Positions 24,065-34,306 of a DNA stretch of 64,000 bases are shown piece after piece. Within the stretch, counting starts at the first letter, position 1. Each line of letters starts with the position of its first letter. The position numbers were made by a program, and so were the translations under genes. The notes beneath the pieces were generated by a model. That model was not told the DNA's origin. It was given only the letters and a program-made list of their open reading frames with translations, and made no database searches. The stretch covers positions 3,343,501 through 3,407,500 of the forward strand of contig NZ_CP051461.1 in NCBI RefSeq assembly GCF_012584515.1, in the 5' to 3' direction. The DNA is from Polaromonas vacuolata (GTDB lineage Bacteria > Pseudomonadota > Gammaproteobacteria > Burkholderiales > Burkholderiaceae_C).

Positions 24065-27000
24065 TCAAACCCGCGCTAAGACACTGCGCAGCGCATTGCC
24101 GGTATGGGTGCGCAATCTCACTACCTCTTCAGGCGGCGCTGCGGCGACCACGCTGCCGCCGGCGTTACCGCCGTCAGGACCTAGGTCAATCACCCAGTCG
24201 GCCTCGGCGATCACGTCCAGATCGTGCTCAATCACCACCACGCTGTGGCCGCCATTGACCAAGCGGTGCAGCACATGGATTAGCTTTTCAACGTCCGCCA
24301 TATGCAGGCCTACAGTGGGCTCGTCCAGCACGTACAAAGTGTGCGGGGCTTTTTGGCCACGTCGGGTGATGTCGTCGCGCACCTTGCTCAGTTCAGTCAC
24401 TAGCTTGATGCGCTGAGCCTCGCCGCCCGACAACGTGGGAGACGGCTGACCCAACGTCAAATAACCCAAACCTACGTCTTTAAGCAGTTGCAGCGGATGA
24501 CCAATCGAGGGCATGGAAGCGAAGAAGGTGACCGCTTCATCGACTTCCATTTGCAGCACATCGCCAATGCTTTTTCCACGCCAAGTCACGGCCAGCGTTT
24601 CGGGATTAAAACGCGCACCGCTACAGGTCTCGCACAACACTTTAACGTCTGGCAAAAAGCTCATGCCGATAGTGCGCACGCCCGCGCCTTCGCAGGTCGG
24701 GCAGCGGCCTTCACCGGTGTTGAATGAAAAACGCCCCGCCGCATAGCCGCGTGCACGCGCTTCCAGCGTGTCGGCAAACAGCTTGCGTATGGTGTCCCAA
24801 AAGCCGATATAAGTCGCTGGGCAACTGCGCGGCGTTTTGCCGATTGGCGTTTGATCAACCTCAAGTACACGGTCCACCACGCGGTAACCGTCAATGCTTT
24901 CGCAACCAGTCCAAGTGGGGTGTTTACCGGCTGCATCTTCTTCGCGGCCAGCCTTGGTCGAGCGCTGGGAAACGGCTGCGTGGACGTTGCTCAGCATCAC
25001 GTCTCGGGCCAAGGTAGATTTGCCAGAACCAGAAACACCCGTCACCGCCACCAGTCGGTAGAGCGGGACTTTTATGGATACCGTTTTGAGGTTGTGCAAG
25101 TCAGCCTTGACTATGCCCAGCCAAGCGGTGACCGGGTTGACGGCCGCTGGCAGCGCGTTGTGCGCGATGCTGGCGGCAGCGGCATTGGTTTTGATTGCCA
25201 GCGCTTTTTGTTCTGCCAGCGCTTTTTTACTCAGTGGTTTTATGACGGGTTTGGCTTCGCCAGCGTCCAATTCAGAACCCAATGCTTCGGGCTCGGGCTC
25301 AGCAAAAGGCAGCGTCGGACGACGCGCATGCAGCGGGTGAATCAAAGGGTGAGCTAAATAGCGACCAGTGAGCGATTCAGGCACTGCGGATATTTGCGCC
25401 GCCGTTCCCTGCGCGACCAACAGGCCACCACGACTGCCGGCGCCCGGGCCTATGTCGATGATGTTATCGGCACGGCGAATCGTGTCTTCGTCATGCTCGA
25501 CCACCACCAAGGTGTTGCCGCGCTCGCTGAGTTTTCCCAGTGCGCTAAGCAGTATCTGGTTGTCACGCGGGTGCAGGCCAATGGTTGGCTCGTCGAGCAC
25601 ATAGCAAACCCCTTGCAGATTCGAGCCCAGCTGAGCCGCCAGCCGAATCCGCTGCGCTTCGCCGCCCGACAAGGTGGGCGCGCCACGGTCTAGCGTGAGG
25701 TAACCCAAACCCACATCGGCGAGAAACTCTAGCCGGCTCTTGATCTCGGGAATCAGGTCACGGGCAATGCCGGCTTCGCGCCCGGTCAGCGTGAGGGTTT
25801 CAACCCAAGCCCGTACATCGGTAACAGAAAGGCGCGCAATCTCGGCAATGCCCACGCCGGCAAAACGCACGGCTCTGGCTTGTGCGTTCAGTCGGGTCCC
25901 AGCACAAGTTGGGCAGGCAGCGTCTGTCATATCGTCGGCATCGGCCTCAACAAAGCTTTGTTCACGGCCTTTGGTCTCGTCGTCGCGCACCGAGTCATCA
26001 AATACTTTGCGCTGCTCTTTGCTCAAGCGCACGCCAGTTCCTACGCAATCGGGGCACCAGCCGTGTTTGCTGTTGTAGCTAAACAGTCTAGGGTCTAGCT
26101 CGGGATAAGACGTCGCGCAAACCGGGCACGCGCGCTTGGTCGAAAACACTTCGATATGGCCCAAAGCTTTGGTGGGAGTGCCCTCTTGCATGGCTAGCTT
26201 CAGTCCGTCCAAAGGCGCTAATACATTGACCACGCCTTTGCCATGTTGCAGCGCTGTCGAGAGTGCTTGGCGCAGTGCGGCTTCTTGGTCGGCGCGCACA
26301 TGAATGTCGGCGACCGGAAGTTCTATCGTGTGTTCTTTAAAACGGTCAATACGCGGAAAACCAGTGGTCGGCACGAAGTCACCGTCAACCCGTAAATGCG
26401 TGTAGCCACGCGGTTTGGCCCAATCGGCGAGCTCGTTATACAGACCTTTGCGGGCGATCACCAAAGGCGCGAGCAAACCGATGTGCTTGCCGCGATAAGT
26501 CTTGAGCAACTGAGCAGCAATCGAGTCGGCGCTTTGCGGCATCACCGCTGCACCCTCTTTGGTGCAGTGCTGAATGCCTAGCTTGACGTAGAGCAGGCGC
26601 AGGAAATGCCAGACCTCGGTAGTCGTGCCCACCGTGGATTTGCGGCCACCGCGGGACAGCCGCTGCTCTATCGCCACCGTCGGTGGAATGCCGTAGACCG
26701 CATCTACCTCGGGTCGACCAGCCGGCTGCACAATGCTGCGCGCGTAAGCGTTGAGCGACTCTAAATAACGCCGCTGACCTTCGTTAAAAAGGATGTCAAA
26801 AGCCAGCGTCGATTTACCTGAACCCGACACCCCAGTGACCACATTGAACTTGCCGCGCGGAATGTTCACCGACAGGCTTTTGAGATTGTTCTCTTTGGCG
26901 TTAACGATTTGAATCAGATTCGAAAACACCGGCCGCTTAGCCGGCGCCCTGGGTTTGATGTCTTGCACCGCATAGATCTTGCCCATGCTTTGCTCGTAAT

Positions 27001-29947
27001 CGCGCAACGCTTTGGCGGTGTGCGAGCTGGGGTGCTCACGCACCGTCTCGGGTGTGCCTTGGGCGACTAACAAACCACCGCCCTCGCCGCCTTCAGGGCC
27101 CAAATCTATTAGCCAGTCGGCCGAGCGAATCACGTCTAAATTGTGCTCAATGATGATGAGCGAATGACCCGCATCGAGAAGCTTTCGCAGCGCTCGCATC
27201 AGCTTGGCGATGTCGTCAAAATGCAGGCCAGTGGTTGGCTCATCAAACAAAAACAAAATACCGCGGCCAGGTGTTTTCAAAGCCAAAGCTTGTTTGCTGG
27301 CGCTTAGCGTTTTGCTGGCATCGGCCAAATAGCCGGCAAGCTTGAGGCGCTGCGCCTCACCACCTGAGAGCGTAGGCACGGGCTGGCCTAGCTTGACGTA
27401 GTCCAAGCCGACATCAACGATGGGCTGCAAAGCTCGCACTACTTCGCGGTCTTGGGCAAAAATCAATACCGCTTCGCTGACCGTGAGGTTGAGCACGTCA
27501 GACACATTCATAGCAAGGGAACTGGCCTGACCAATCGGTTGGCGCTCAATCGTGACTTCTAGCACCTCGGGGCGATAGCGCTTGCCGTCACAGTCTGGGC
27601 AGCGCAAATACACGTCGCTTAAAAACTGCATTTCAACATGCTCAAAACCAGAGCCGCCGCAGGTCGGGCAGCGTCCGTCGCCACCGTTAAAACTGAACTT
27701 AGACGCGGTGTAACTGCGCTCACGCGATAACGGGGCTTGGGCAAACAATTCACGCACGGCGTCCCATGCACCGACATAGCTGGCGGGGTTAGAACGTGCG
27801 GTTTTTCCAATCGGTGATTGGTCTACAAACACCACATCACTGAGGCGATCAGCACCCATTAGCCGGTCATGCAAACCCGGAGTTTCGGTGGCTTTACCAA
27901 ACTGGCGCAGCAATGCTGGCGCGAGTATGTCTTGCATCAAAGTCGATTTTCCTGAACCGCTCACGCCGGTCACACAGACCAAGCGTTGCAGTGGAAATTC
28001 AATCGTGAGATTTTTAAGATTGTGGTCGCGCGCGCCTTCGAGAATCAAACGCGGCGTGCTCTCAGTCACCGCACGCTTAAAGCCCATGCCAACGCGTTTA
28101 CGGGAACCCAGATAAGCACCGGTCAAAGTATCCGCATGTTTCAAATCATCCGGCGTGCCGTCAAACACAATCTGCCCGCCCTTCTCGCCGGGGCCCGGGC
28201 CCATGTCAATCATGCGGTCGGCGGCCAGCATCACGGCCGGATCATGCTCGACCACCACCAAGGTATTGCCGGCATCGCGCAAGCGGTGCATGGCTTGGGT
28301 GATGCGATTCATATCACGCGGGTGCAGGCCGATGGAAGGCTCATCGAGCACAAATAAAGTGTTAACTAGCGAAGTGCCCAGCGCTGTGGTTAGGTTGATG
28401 CGCTGCACCTCACCGCCAGACAGCGTGCGGCTTTGCCGGTCTAGCGTGAGGTAACCAATACCCACATCGCAAAGGTATTTGAGCCGAGTTTGAATTTCTT
28501 CAAACAGCGACTTCAAGGCTTTTTGTTCAGCGTCATCCGACAACGCTGCAAGCGACAAACTGGCAGAAAACTTTTGCAAACGATCAATCGGCAAATGCAT
28601 CAAGTCGTGCAAACTCAAACCCGGCATAGCTTCTAGTTGCTCACGGCTCCAGCTCACGCCCACCGGCATGAAACGCTGCGCAGCAGGCAACACTGCATCA
28701 GCAGATTCTTTGCTGCCCAAGCGCCATTGCAAAGCTTCAAGTTTTAAGCGAGCGCCGCCACAAACATCGCAAGGCGTGTAGCTGCGGTACTTAGACAGCA
28801 GCACACGGATGTGCATTTTGTAGGATTTACTTTCCAGGTATTCAAAGAAACGCTTAATGCCAAACCAGTGCTGGCTCCACTTTCCATTCCAGTTGGGCGA
28901 TCCATTAATCACCCAGGCTTGATGCGCAGGCGACAACTTATACCAAGGCGTGTCACGCGGAATACCCGCGGCTTCGGCATGGCGCATCAAGTCATCTTGG
29001 GCTTCTTTCCAAGCCGGTGTTTGCATCACCTTGATGGCGCCACCGCGTAGCGTGAGCTTGTCATTCGGAATGACTAGTCCGTAGTCCACACCAATCACAC
29101 GGCCAAAGCCGCGGCAAGTCTCGCAAGCGCCCAATGCAGAATTAAACGAGAACAAAGAAGGCGTTGGCTCGGCGTAACGCAAATCACTTTGCGGGCAATG
29201 CAAACCGCTGGAAAAGCGCAGCATTTCTTCTGGCGCTGAGTCCGCATTTTGCAGGTAAACATTGATGCGGCCACCGCGTTTAAGTGCAGTTTCTATGGCT
29301 TCAACAACGCGTACTTTTTCGACTGAATGCAAGCGAAAGCGATCGGCCACCACATCGAGTAACTGGTGCGGCCCGGCCGGCGTAGCGACTTCGCGCTGGG
29401 CATGGATGCGGGTAAAGCCACTGGCGGACAACCACTGCTCGATTTGCTCCAGACTGGTATTACCCGGCAACTCCACCGGAAAAGTCAGCACCACACGTGG
29501 ATCTCCATCACGGGTGCGTTCAGCGAGTGCTGCATAAATTGATTCTGGCGTGTCGCTGTGCACTGACTGCGCGGTCTGCCGGTCAAACAGTTGCGCCGAG
29601 CGCGCATACAAAAGTTTGAGATGATCGTTCAGCTCTGTCATGGTGCCGACGGTAGAGCGCGAACTGCGCACCGGATTGGTCTGGTCTATCGCAATGGCTG
29701 GCGGCACACCTTCGACTTTGTCTACCGCAGGTTTATCCATGCGGTCTAGGAACTGGCGCGCATAGGCCGAAAAGGTCTCTACGTAGCGGCGCTGGCCTTC
29801 GGCAAACAAAGTGTCAAACACCAGAGAGGACTTGCCCGAGCCACTCGGCCCGGTGACCACGGTCATCTCATTGGTGCGTATATCCAGATCAATGTTTTTA
29901 AGATTGTGCTGGCGTGCACCGCGAATTCGGATTGTTCCCTGTGGCAT
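24065..29947 (-). CDS. uvrA: Double-length UvrA-family excinuclease subunit (tandem duplication)
   Basis: A single 1960-residue frame made of two full UvrA modules. There are four Walker A motifs (GPSGSGKS at 33-40, then GVSGSGKS near 661, 1041 and 1637) and four ABC signatures LSGGE (near 510, 860, 1426 and 1838). CxxC zinc pairs occur in both modules (for example CPTCGGSG...CPDCDGKR and CPTCEGAG...CETCSGAR). The junction near residues 980-1000 is a short basic linker. The start [17 protein letters not shown] is the usual UvrA start; 49 extra in-frame codons upstream are not family-like. UvrA finds bulky DNA lesions for UvrB; such double proteins exist in Burkholderiales beside a normal UvrA. 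Single gene, no frameshift. Confidence 0.93.
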   Translation of the reverse strand: MPQGTIRIRGARQHNLKNIDLDIRTNEMTVVTGPSGSGKSSLVFDTLFAEGQRRYVETFSAYARQFLDRMDKPAVDKVEGVPPAIAIDQTNPVRSSRSTVGTMTELNDHLKLLYARSAQLFDRQTAQSVHSDTPESIYAALAERTRDGDPRVVLTFPVELPGNTSLEQIEQWLSASGFTRIHAQREVATPAGPHQLLDVVADRFRLHSVEKVRVVEAIETALKRGGRINVYLQNADSAPEEMLRFSSGLHCPQSDLRYAEPTPSLFSFNSALGACETCRGFGRVIGVDYGLVIPNDKLTLRGGAIKVMQTPAWKEAQDDLMRHAEAAGIPRDTPWYKLSPAHQAWVINGSPNWNGKWSQHWFGIKRFFEYLESKSYKMHIRVLLSKYRSYTPCDVCGGARLKLEALQWRLGSKESADAVLPAAQRFMPVGVSWSREQLEAMPGLSLHDLMHLPIDRLQKFSASLSLAALSDDAEQKALKSLFEEIQTRLKYLCDVGIGYLTLDRQSRTLSGGEVQRINLTTALGTSLVNTLFVLDEPSIGLHPRDMNRITQAMHRLRDAGNTLVVVEHDPAVMLAADRMIDMGPGPGEKGGQIVFDGTPDDLKHADTLTGAYLGSRKRVGMGFKRAVTESTPRLILEGARDHNLKNLTIEFPLQRLVCVTGVSGSGKSTLMQDILAPALLRQFGKATETPGLHDRLMGADRLSDVVFVDQSPIGKTARSNPASYVGAWDAVRELFAQAPLSRERSYTASKFSFNGGDGRCPTCGGSGFEHVEMQFLSDVYLRCPDCDGKRYRPEVLEVTIERQPIGQASSLAMNVSDVLNLTVSEAVLIFAQDREVVRALQPIVDVGLDYVKLGQPVPTLSGGEAQRLKLAGYLADASKTLSASKQALALKTPGRGILFLFDEPTTGLHFDDIAKLMRALRKLLDAGHSLIIIEHNLDVIRSADWLIDLGPEGGEGGGLLVAQGTPETVREHPSSHTAKALRDYEQSMGKIYAVQDIKPRAPAKRPVFSNLIQIVNAKENNLKSLSVNIPRGKFNVVTGVSGSGKSTLAFDILFNEGQRRYLESLNAYARSIVQPAGRPEVDAVYGIPPTVAIEQRLSRGGRKSTVGTTTEVWHFLRLLYVKLGIQHCTKEGAAVMPQSADSIAAQLLKTYRGKHIGLLAPLVIARKGLYNELADWAKPRGYTHLRVDGDFVPTTGFPRIDRFKEHTIELPVADIHVRADQEAALRQALSTALQHGKGVVNVLAPLDGLKLAMQEGTPTKALGHIEVFSTKRACPVCATSYPELDPRLFSYNSKHGWCPDCVGTGVRLSKEQRKVFDDSVRDDETKGREQSFVEADADDMTDAACPTCAGTRLNAQARAVRFAGVGIAEIARLSVTDVRAWVETLTLTGREAGIARDLIPEIKSRLEFLADVGLGYLTLDRGAPTLSGGEAQRIRLAAQLGSNLQGVCYVLDEPTIGLHPRDNQILLSALGKLSERGNTLVVVEHDEDTIRRADNIIDIGPGAGSRGGLLVAQGTAAQISAVPESLTGRYLAHPLIHPLHARRPTLPFAEPEPEALGSELDAGEAKPVIKPLSKKALAEQKALAIKTNAAAASIAHNALPAAVNPVTAWLGIVKADLHNLKTVSIKVPLYRLVAVTGVSGSGKSTLARDVMLSNVHAAVSQRSTKAGREEDAAGKHPTWTGCESIDGYRVVDRVLEVDQTPIGKTPRSCPATYIGFWDTIRKLFADTLEARARGYAAGRFSFNTGEGRCPTCEGAGVRTIGMSFLPDVKVLCETCSGARFNPETLAVTWRGKSIGDVLQMEVDEAVTFFASMPSIGHPLQLLKDVGLGYLTLGQPSPTLSGGEAQRIKLVTELSKVRDDITRRGQKAPHTLYVLDEPTVGLHMADVEKLIHVLHRLVNGGHSVVVIEHDLDVIAEADWVIDLGPDGGNAGGSVVAAAPPEEVVRLRTHTGNALRSVLARV

Positions 29948-30178
29948 GAATGACTCTTTTACTGGTGAGGTAAAACATTTTAGACACGCAGGCCGGATGC
30001 TAATTCGGGACCGGTAAAGCCCTTTTTTGCGGGCTATAGGAAACCTGCATTTCGTTGAGATGCTGGTTGACGCGCGAGAAAAATCGGCTTGCATTGCGAG
30101 GCTTAGTCGTTACAAAAATGCATTGACAGCGCGAAACTTAGCCACACGCCAACCGACGCTGTAATATGTAAAGCATTG

Positions 30179-30207
30179 TGGACAAATATATGCAGGATGT
30201 CTAAAAT
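30179..30207 (+). promoter_or_regulatory. Sigma-70-type promoter giving a nearly leaderless mRNA
   Basis: TGGACA (30179-30184) and TAAAAT (30202-30207) are separated by exactly 17 nt. Transcription would start about 30213-30215, only 2-4 nt before the ATG at 30217. No Shine-Dalgarno sequence precedes that ATG, which fits a leaderless message. Confidence 0.55.
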
Positions 30208-30216
30208 ATCATACAT

Positions 30217-30894
30217 ATGCCAGCAGCTTCCTTACTCACCTCCGTTCTCGACCAACAACTTCTTTTGCAACTAGGTGGAAGACTCAAGCGCGCGCGGCTT
30301 GAACAAGGACTGACCGCTACCCATTTGGCACAACAAGCCGGTATTTCACGCATGACGCTTGCCGCGATTGAAGCCGGCGAGCCTTCTGCCACTATGGGAA
30401 GCTATTTGCGCGTCATGAGTGTTCTGGGCGTCTCAAAAGATCTGGCACTTTTAGCGGGCAATGTGCTGGAAACCTTTGCGCAAGCAAAAGCCTCACCCAT
30501 CACAAGCCAACCAGTCTTCGCAGTGAACGATGCAGGGCATGAGCTACAAGACTTGCAAAGCCTCATGCTTCACCAAGAGGCGGTTCGTCTGATGCGAAAG
30601 CAACCAGAACTGATAAGCCAAGCAGTCGAAACGTTGGAGCGCTGGCGCTCAGGCGGCAAATCGAATTCGCAGTTTCTTTGGGACGAATGGTCCGTTATTT
30701 TGCACCGCAGAGCATGGCGACGAGCACTTTCACACACGCGACGCGGTAAAGAATTAAGGCAGGCGTCGCCGCTAGCGACCGTGTTGCCACGCGAAGTCAG
30801 ACAGCGCATCTTGGATCAAGTCAGTGCGTTGAAAATCGGTATCCCAATTGGCTCGCTTAGCGCTCCAGCAAAGTCTGCTCAAACTAAAAATTAA
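30217..30894 (+). CDS. XRE-family HTH regulator, likely antitoxin-like partner
   Basis: A 225-residue protein. Residues ~18-75 form an XRE/Cro helix-turn-helix (GGRLKRARLEQGLTATHLAQ, then QAGISRMTLAAIEAGEPSATM, then YLRVMSVLGV). The rest is helical and basic, with QEAVRLMRKQPELISQAVETLERW and a region rich in Trp and Arg (WSVILHRRAWRRALSHTRRGKELRQ) of unknown fold. The longer C-terminus is unusual for a plain repressor. It is followed after 6 nt by a nucleotidyltransferase-like gene, so the two probably form a toxin-antitoxin-like or defence module in which this protein autoregulates. Confidence 0.8.
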   Translation: MPAASLLTSVLDQQLLLQLGGRLKRARLEQGLTATHLAQQAGISRMTLAAIEAGEPSATMGSYLRVMSVLGVSKDLALLAGNVLETFAQAKASPITSQPVFAVNDAGHELQDLQSLMLHQEAVRLMRKQPELISQAVETLERWRSGGKSNSQFLWDEWSVILHRRAWRRALSHTRRGKELRQASPLATVLPREVRQRILDQVSALKIGIPIGSLSAPAKSAQTKN

Positions 30895-30900
30895 CCATTT

Positions 30901-31464
30901 ATGGAACGTGAACAGCTAGAACACCTGATTCGTGCAGCGGCAGAAGTCACTCAGGAATATGAGCTAATCGTCATTGGCAGCCAGTCTCTACTGGGCTCTG
31001 TTCCGCATCCACCTGCAGCGCTAAAAATGTCCATGGAGGCGGATATGTATCCGCTGCACGCGCCAGAAAAGTTTGACCTCATAGACGGTGCGCTGGGAGA
31101 AGGCTCTTATTTTCATGACACACACCGCTACTACGCCCAAGGTGTAGGCCCAGAAACCGCCACCCTCCCTGAGGGCTGGCAAACTCGGCTGCATCGGGTG
31201 CAGACACAAGCGACTGATCTAAAGATTGGTTACTGCCTAGATGTGACCGACTTGTTTTTATCCAAAGCCTTTGCCAATCGCGAAAAAGACAGGGAGTTCA
31301 ACATGGCTTTGCTGCGCTACGGCTATGTAACGCTAGCGCAAACCATCGATAAAGTAGCGCTAATGCCTGTGAGCGAAGACAAAAAACGCGACCTAAGAGC
31401 TCGCATTCGTCGCTGGGCAAAAATGCTACAGGACAGAGGTTTCAAGTTGCCAGATACGCCGTGA
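30901..31464 (+). CDS. Predicted nucleotidyltransferase (MNT/DUF6036-like), toxin or effector candidate
   Basis: A 187-residue protein beginning MEREQLEHLIRAAAEVTQEY. ELIVIGSQSLLGS followed by MSMEADMYPL has the spacing of the GS...xExD nucleotidyltransferase core, with Glu and Asp as candidate metal ligands. Downstream FLSKAFANREKDREFNMALLRYG matches the KxxAxREKDxxF helix shared by AbiEii- and DUF6036-type proteins. No ribosome site is visible, so translation probably depends on the upstream gene (6-nt gap). It could modify tRNA or a protein by nucleotide transfer, as in MNT/HEPN or AbiE systems, but no HEPN gene is present and activity is inferred only. Confidence 0.7.
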   Translation: MEREQLEHLIRAAAEVTQEYELIVIGSQSLLGSVPHPPAALKMSMEADMYPLHAPEKFDLIDGALGEGSYFHDTHRYYAQGVGPETATLPEGWQTRLHRVQTQATDLKIGYCLDVTDLFLSKAFANREKDREFNMALLRYGYVTLAQTIDKVALMPVSEDKKRDLRARIRRWAKMLQDRGFKLPDTP

Positions 31465-31611
31465 CATCACAATCGCAGCGCTTAACCTAGCACCTTGGCA
31501 GAAGCAAAAAGTCAGCAATCAATCAAAACAACAAACATGCTCTCGGGCATTTTTTGTATTGCGTTAAAACAGAAATTATCTGCGTCTACGCACCTGCGTT
31601 TTCAGTAATAA

Positions 31612-31646
31612 AAAAAGCGCCTCAATCAAAAATTGAAGCGCTTTTA
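31612..31646. terminator. Bidirectional terminator between the HTH/NTase module and the MFS gene
   Basis: AAAGCGCCTCAAT pairs with ATTGAAGCGCTTT (one bulge) over a short A-rich loop, flanked by an A-run on one side and TTTT on the other. It can end the module transcript and the MFS transcript. Confidence 0.8.
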
Positions 31647-31747
31647 AAGCTTGGTTTGGCCGCTTCTTAATTGAGCGGCTAGCCATTACGGTGAAGAAAT
31701 TCTTCAACCCTCATCAAACCCGTTAAGGGCTTGATGATGACGTCAAA

Positions 31748-33406
31748 TTAGTCGTCAGCGTAGATGTCTAAGTCTTTGGTTTCTTTAAGGAACAAAGTAC
31801 CAATTACAAAAGTAGCGCCAGCGATGATGATGGGATACCACAAGCCGTTATACATATTGCCGGTCTGCGCCACGATAGCAAAAGCCATGGTGGGCAGCAG
31901 GCCACCGAACCAGCCATTACCGATGTGGTACGGCAAGCTCATAGAGGTGTAGCGAATACGGGTTGGGAACATCTCCACCAGCATGGCGGCGATAGGGCCG
32001 TAGACCATAGTCACTAACAACACCAGATAGAACAATATCGCAGTAACAAGTACCTTGTTAATTTTTGCTGGGTCAGCCTTTGTTGGGTAACCCGCGGCCA
32101 ACAGATCGCTGGCAACAGCGGCCTTGAACTCAACATCTTTCTTCTTGGCTTCATCGGCAGGCAAGCCTTTAGAAGAATAGCTAGAAATAGCGGTCTGACC
32201 AATCTTGATGGTCGCCACAGTGCCCGCAGGTGCGGCCACGTTTTCATAGCTCACAGAAGCACCGGCCAACACTTGCTTGGCAATATCGCAAGAGCTAGTG
32301 AACTTGGCAGTACCGGTTGGGTTGAACTGGAACGAGCATTCAGCAGGATCAGCAGAAATCACCACAACGTTGGCCGCTTGCGCTTTAGCCAAATCAGGAT
32401 TGGCCGCTTTGGTCAATGCAGTGAAGACTGGGAAGTAGGTCAACACAGCCAACAAGCAACCGGCCATGATGATGGGCTTGCGACCAATCTTGTCCGACAG
32501 CGTGCCGAAGATCACGAAGAAAGGCGTGGCCAAAATCAAGGAGTAAGCCACCAAAATGTTAGCGGTTGGGCCGTCCACTTTGAGCGCTTGCGTCAGGAAG
32601 AACAACGCATAGAACTGACCCGAATACCAAACCACAGCCTGACCGGCGGTCAAACCCACCAAAGCCAAAATTACGATCTTGAGGTTTTTCCATTGACCGA
32701 AAGACTCGGACAAAGGGGCCTTAGAAGTCTTGCCTTCGGCCTTCATTTTTTGGAACGCTGGAGACTCATGCATGGACATACGGATAAACACCGAGACACC
32801 CAACAACAAGATAGAAACCAGGAAAGGAATGCGCCAGCCCCAATCAGCGAAAGCCGCTTCGCCGAGCGCAGTGCGCACGCCGAGAATAATCAGCAGGCTC
32901 AAAAACAAACCCATGGTGGCCGTGGTTTGAATCCATGAGGTGTAGGCACCGCGTTTGCCTTGTGGCGCGTGTTCGGCCACATAGGTTGCAGCACCACCGT
33001 ACTCACCACCTAGCGCCAAGCCTTGCAGCATGCGCAGTGCGATCAGGATGACGGGAGCGGCCAAACCGATAGAGGCATAGCTTGGCAGCAAGCCGACGAT
33101 GAAGGTCGACAAACCCATGATCACGATCGTCACCAGGAAGGTGTATTTACGACCAATCATGTCGCCCAAACGACCAAACACTAACGCGCCAAACGGGCGA
33201 ACGATAAAGCCGGCAGCAAAAGCCAGCAACGCAAAAATAAAGGCTGAACCAGAGTCCAAGCCGCCGAAAAACTGCTTGGCAATAATGGCTGCGAGTGAGC
33301 CATAAAGGTAGAAGTCATACCACTCAAACACCGTGCCCAGCGAGGAGGCAAGAATCACTTTGCGCTGCTCAGCGGTCATCGGACTGTTATCGGCTGCAAT
33401 TGCCAT
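31748..33406 (-). CDS. MFS transporter of the metabolite:H+ symporter (MHS, ProP-like) family
   Basis: A 552-residue permease. Motifs typical of the MHS branch are SSLGTVFEWYDFYLYGSL at the first span, RPFGALVFGRLGDMIGRKYT at loop 2-3, LRMLQGLALGGEYGGAATYV and SDKIGRKPI at loop 8-9. It is about 110 residues longer than usual because of an insertion (~335-450) between later spans that contains two Cys (PAECSFQF and SSCDIAKQ) and looks like a soluble domain. It imports an organic acid or compatible solute. The start follows GGAGA. It precedes the catabolic operon but is separated from it by 190 bp. Confidence 0.88.
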   Translation of the reverse strand: MAIAADNSPMTAEQRKVILASSLGTVFEWYDFYLYGSLAAIIAKQFFGGLDSGSAFIFALLAFAAGFIVRPFGALVFGRLGDMIGRKYTFLVTIVIMGLSTFIVGLLPSYASIGLAAPVILIALRMLQGLALGGEYGGAATYVAEHAPQGKRGAYTSWIQTTATMGLFLSLLIILGVRTALGEAAFADWGWRIPFLVSILLLGVSVFIRMSMHESPAFQKMKAEGKTSKAPLSESFGQWKNLKIVILALVGLTAGQAVVWYSGQFYALFFLTQALKVDGPTANILVAYSLILATPFFVIFGTLSDKIGRKPIIMAGCLLAVLTYFPVFTALTKAANPDLAKAQAANVVVISADPAECSFQFNPTGTAKFTSSCDIAKQVLAGASVSYENVAAPAGTVATIKIGQTAISSYSSKGLPADEAKKKDVEFKAAVASDLLAAGYPTKADPAKINKVLVTAILFYLVLLVTMVYGPIAAMLVEMFPTRIRYTSMSLPYHIGNGWFGGLLPTMAFAIVAQTGNMYNGLWYPIIIAGATFVIGTLFLKETKDLDIYADD

Positions 33407-33596
33407 AATTTATGTCTCCAAAATAAAAAGACTTCCTGTTTAGAAGTTGTCTAGATTATTTTGGTTAAGCCTGACCTAGCTCTGACGCGAAAATAACACA
33501 AACTTTCACTGGACTTACGCTGGACTGACGGTTTAAGTAATAACCCGTGGAGAACTTTTCAGCATGTGATGAAGTCAAGGGAAAACACTTAAGGGT

Positions 33597-34265
33597 CTAG
33601 GTCTGAGTGCGTTTGACACCCTTACCAACCTGCACAGATTTCTCCCATTCTTGGCCCTCAAACCAGTCTTTATTTTGCAGACATTCACGCAGCATAGGCA
33701 AAGCATCAAGCCCCCAGAAAAGCTTGTCATCTACGCAAATAGCAGGCACGCCGAAAACGCCTTTATCAATCGCTTCTTGGGTATTTTTTTTCAGCTCAAT
33801 TTTGGCGTCTTCATGGCGTAAATCACTGCGCTCAAACTGCGCACTTAGCGCCTGTAGTCGCTGCGGATCAAAGGCCTCTAAGCCGCCTTGCCAGACATGG
33901 CGAAAAATAGTTTCTGCAACATAACGGTTGCAGCAACCATCGCTGTCAGCAGGGCTTGCAGCCAGCGCCAATCGCAGTAGCGGCAACGGATTGAAGGGAT
34001 GTGTCGATGGCATATCTAGCGCTATGTTGTGGGTGTGCGCCAGCCATGACACCTGCCGATAAGTCCAATCGCGTTTGGGCGCAATTTCCGCCGGTCCAAG
34101 TTGGCCGTAATGCTTGAGCATGGCGGCAAAAAGCACGGGTTTATAGTGCACCTCACAACTCAGGCCGAGTAGTGCTTTGGGTAGCTGCTCAAACGCTAAA
34201 TAAGCATAGGGAGAGATGAAGTCAAAATAAAAAGTGATGTGTTTAAGCGCTTTTGATGGATGCAT
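33597..34265 (-). CDS. 2-hydroxychromene-2-carboxylate isomerase family (DsbA-like fold)
   Basis: A 222-residue thioredoxin-fold protein of the HCCA-isomerase/kappa-GST group: TFYFDFISPYAYLAFEQLP with the family's SPY in place of the CxxC, PVLFAAMLKHYGQLGP, and GVFGVPAICVDDKLFWGLDAL near the end. The family catalyses glutathione-dependent isomerisations. It is the last gene of the branched-chain acyl-CoA operon here, 41 nt after the YbaK fusion gene. Its natural substrate in this setting is unknown. Confidence 0.85.
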   Translation of the reverse strand: MHPSKALKHITFYFDFISPYAYLAFEQLPKALLGLSCEVHYKPVLFAAMLKHYGQLGPAEIAPKRDWTYRQVSWLAHTHNIALDMPSTHPFNPLPLLRLALAASPADSDGCCNRYVAETIFRHVWQGGLEAFDPQRLQALSAQFERSDLRHEDAKIELKKNTQEAIDKGVFGVPAICVDDKLFWGLDALPMLRECLQNKDWFEGQEWEKSVQVGKGVKRTQT

Positions 34266-34306
34266 GCACCACTCCTAATTTCTAAACCTTATCCTCAAAG
34301 CTTGTC

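Noticed and set aside
24065..29947. The possibility that two adjacent uvrA genes were merged by a sequencing error
   Set aside because: Both modules are intact and joined by a short in-frame linker, there is no stop or ribosome site remnant at the junction, and double-length UvrA proteins are known in the order.
32273..32938. A 221-codon plus-strand frame inside the MFS gene
   Set aside because: Antisense shadow of the transporter, with His/Gln/Arg-rich low-information sequence and no ribosome site.
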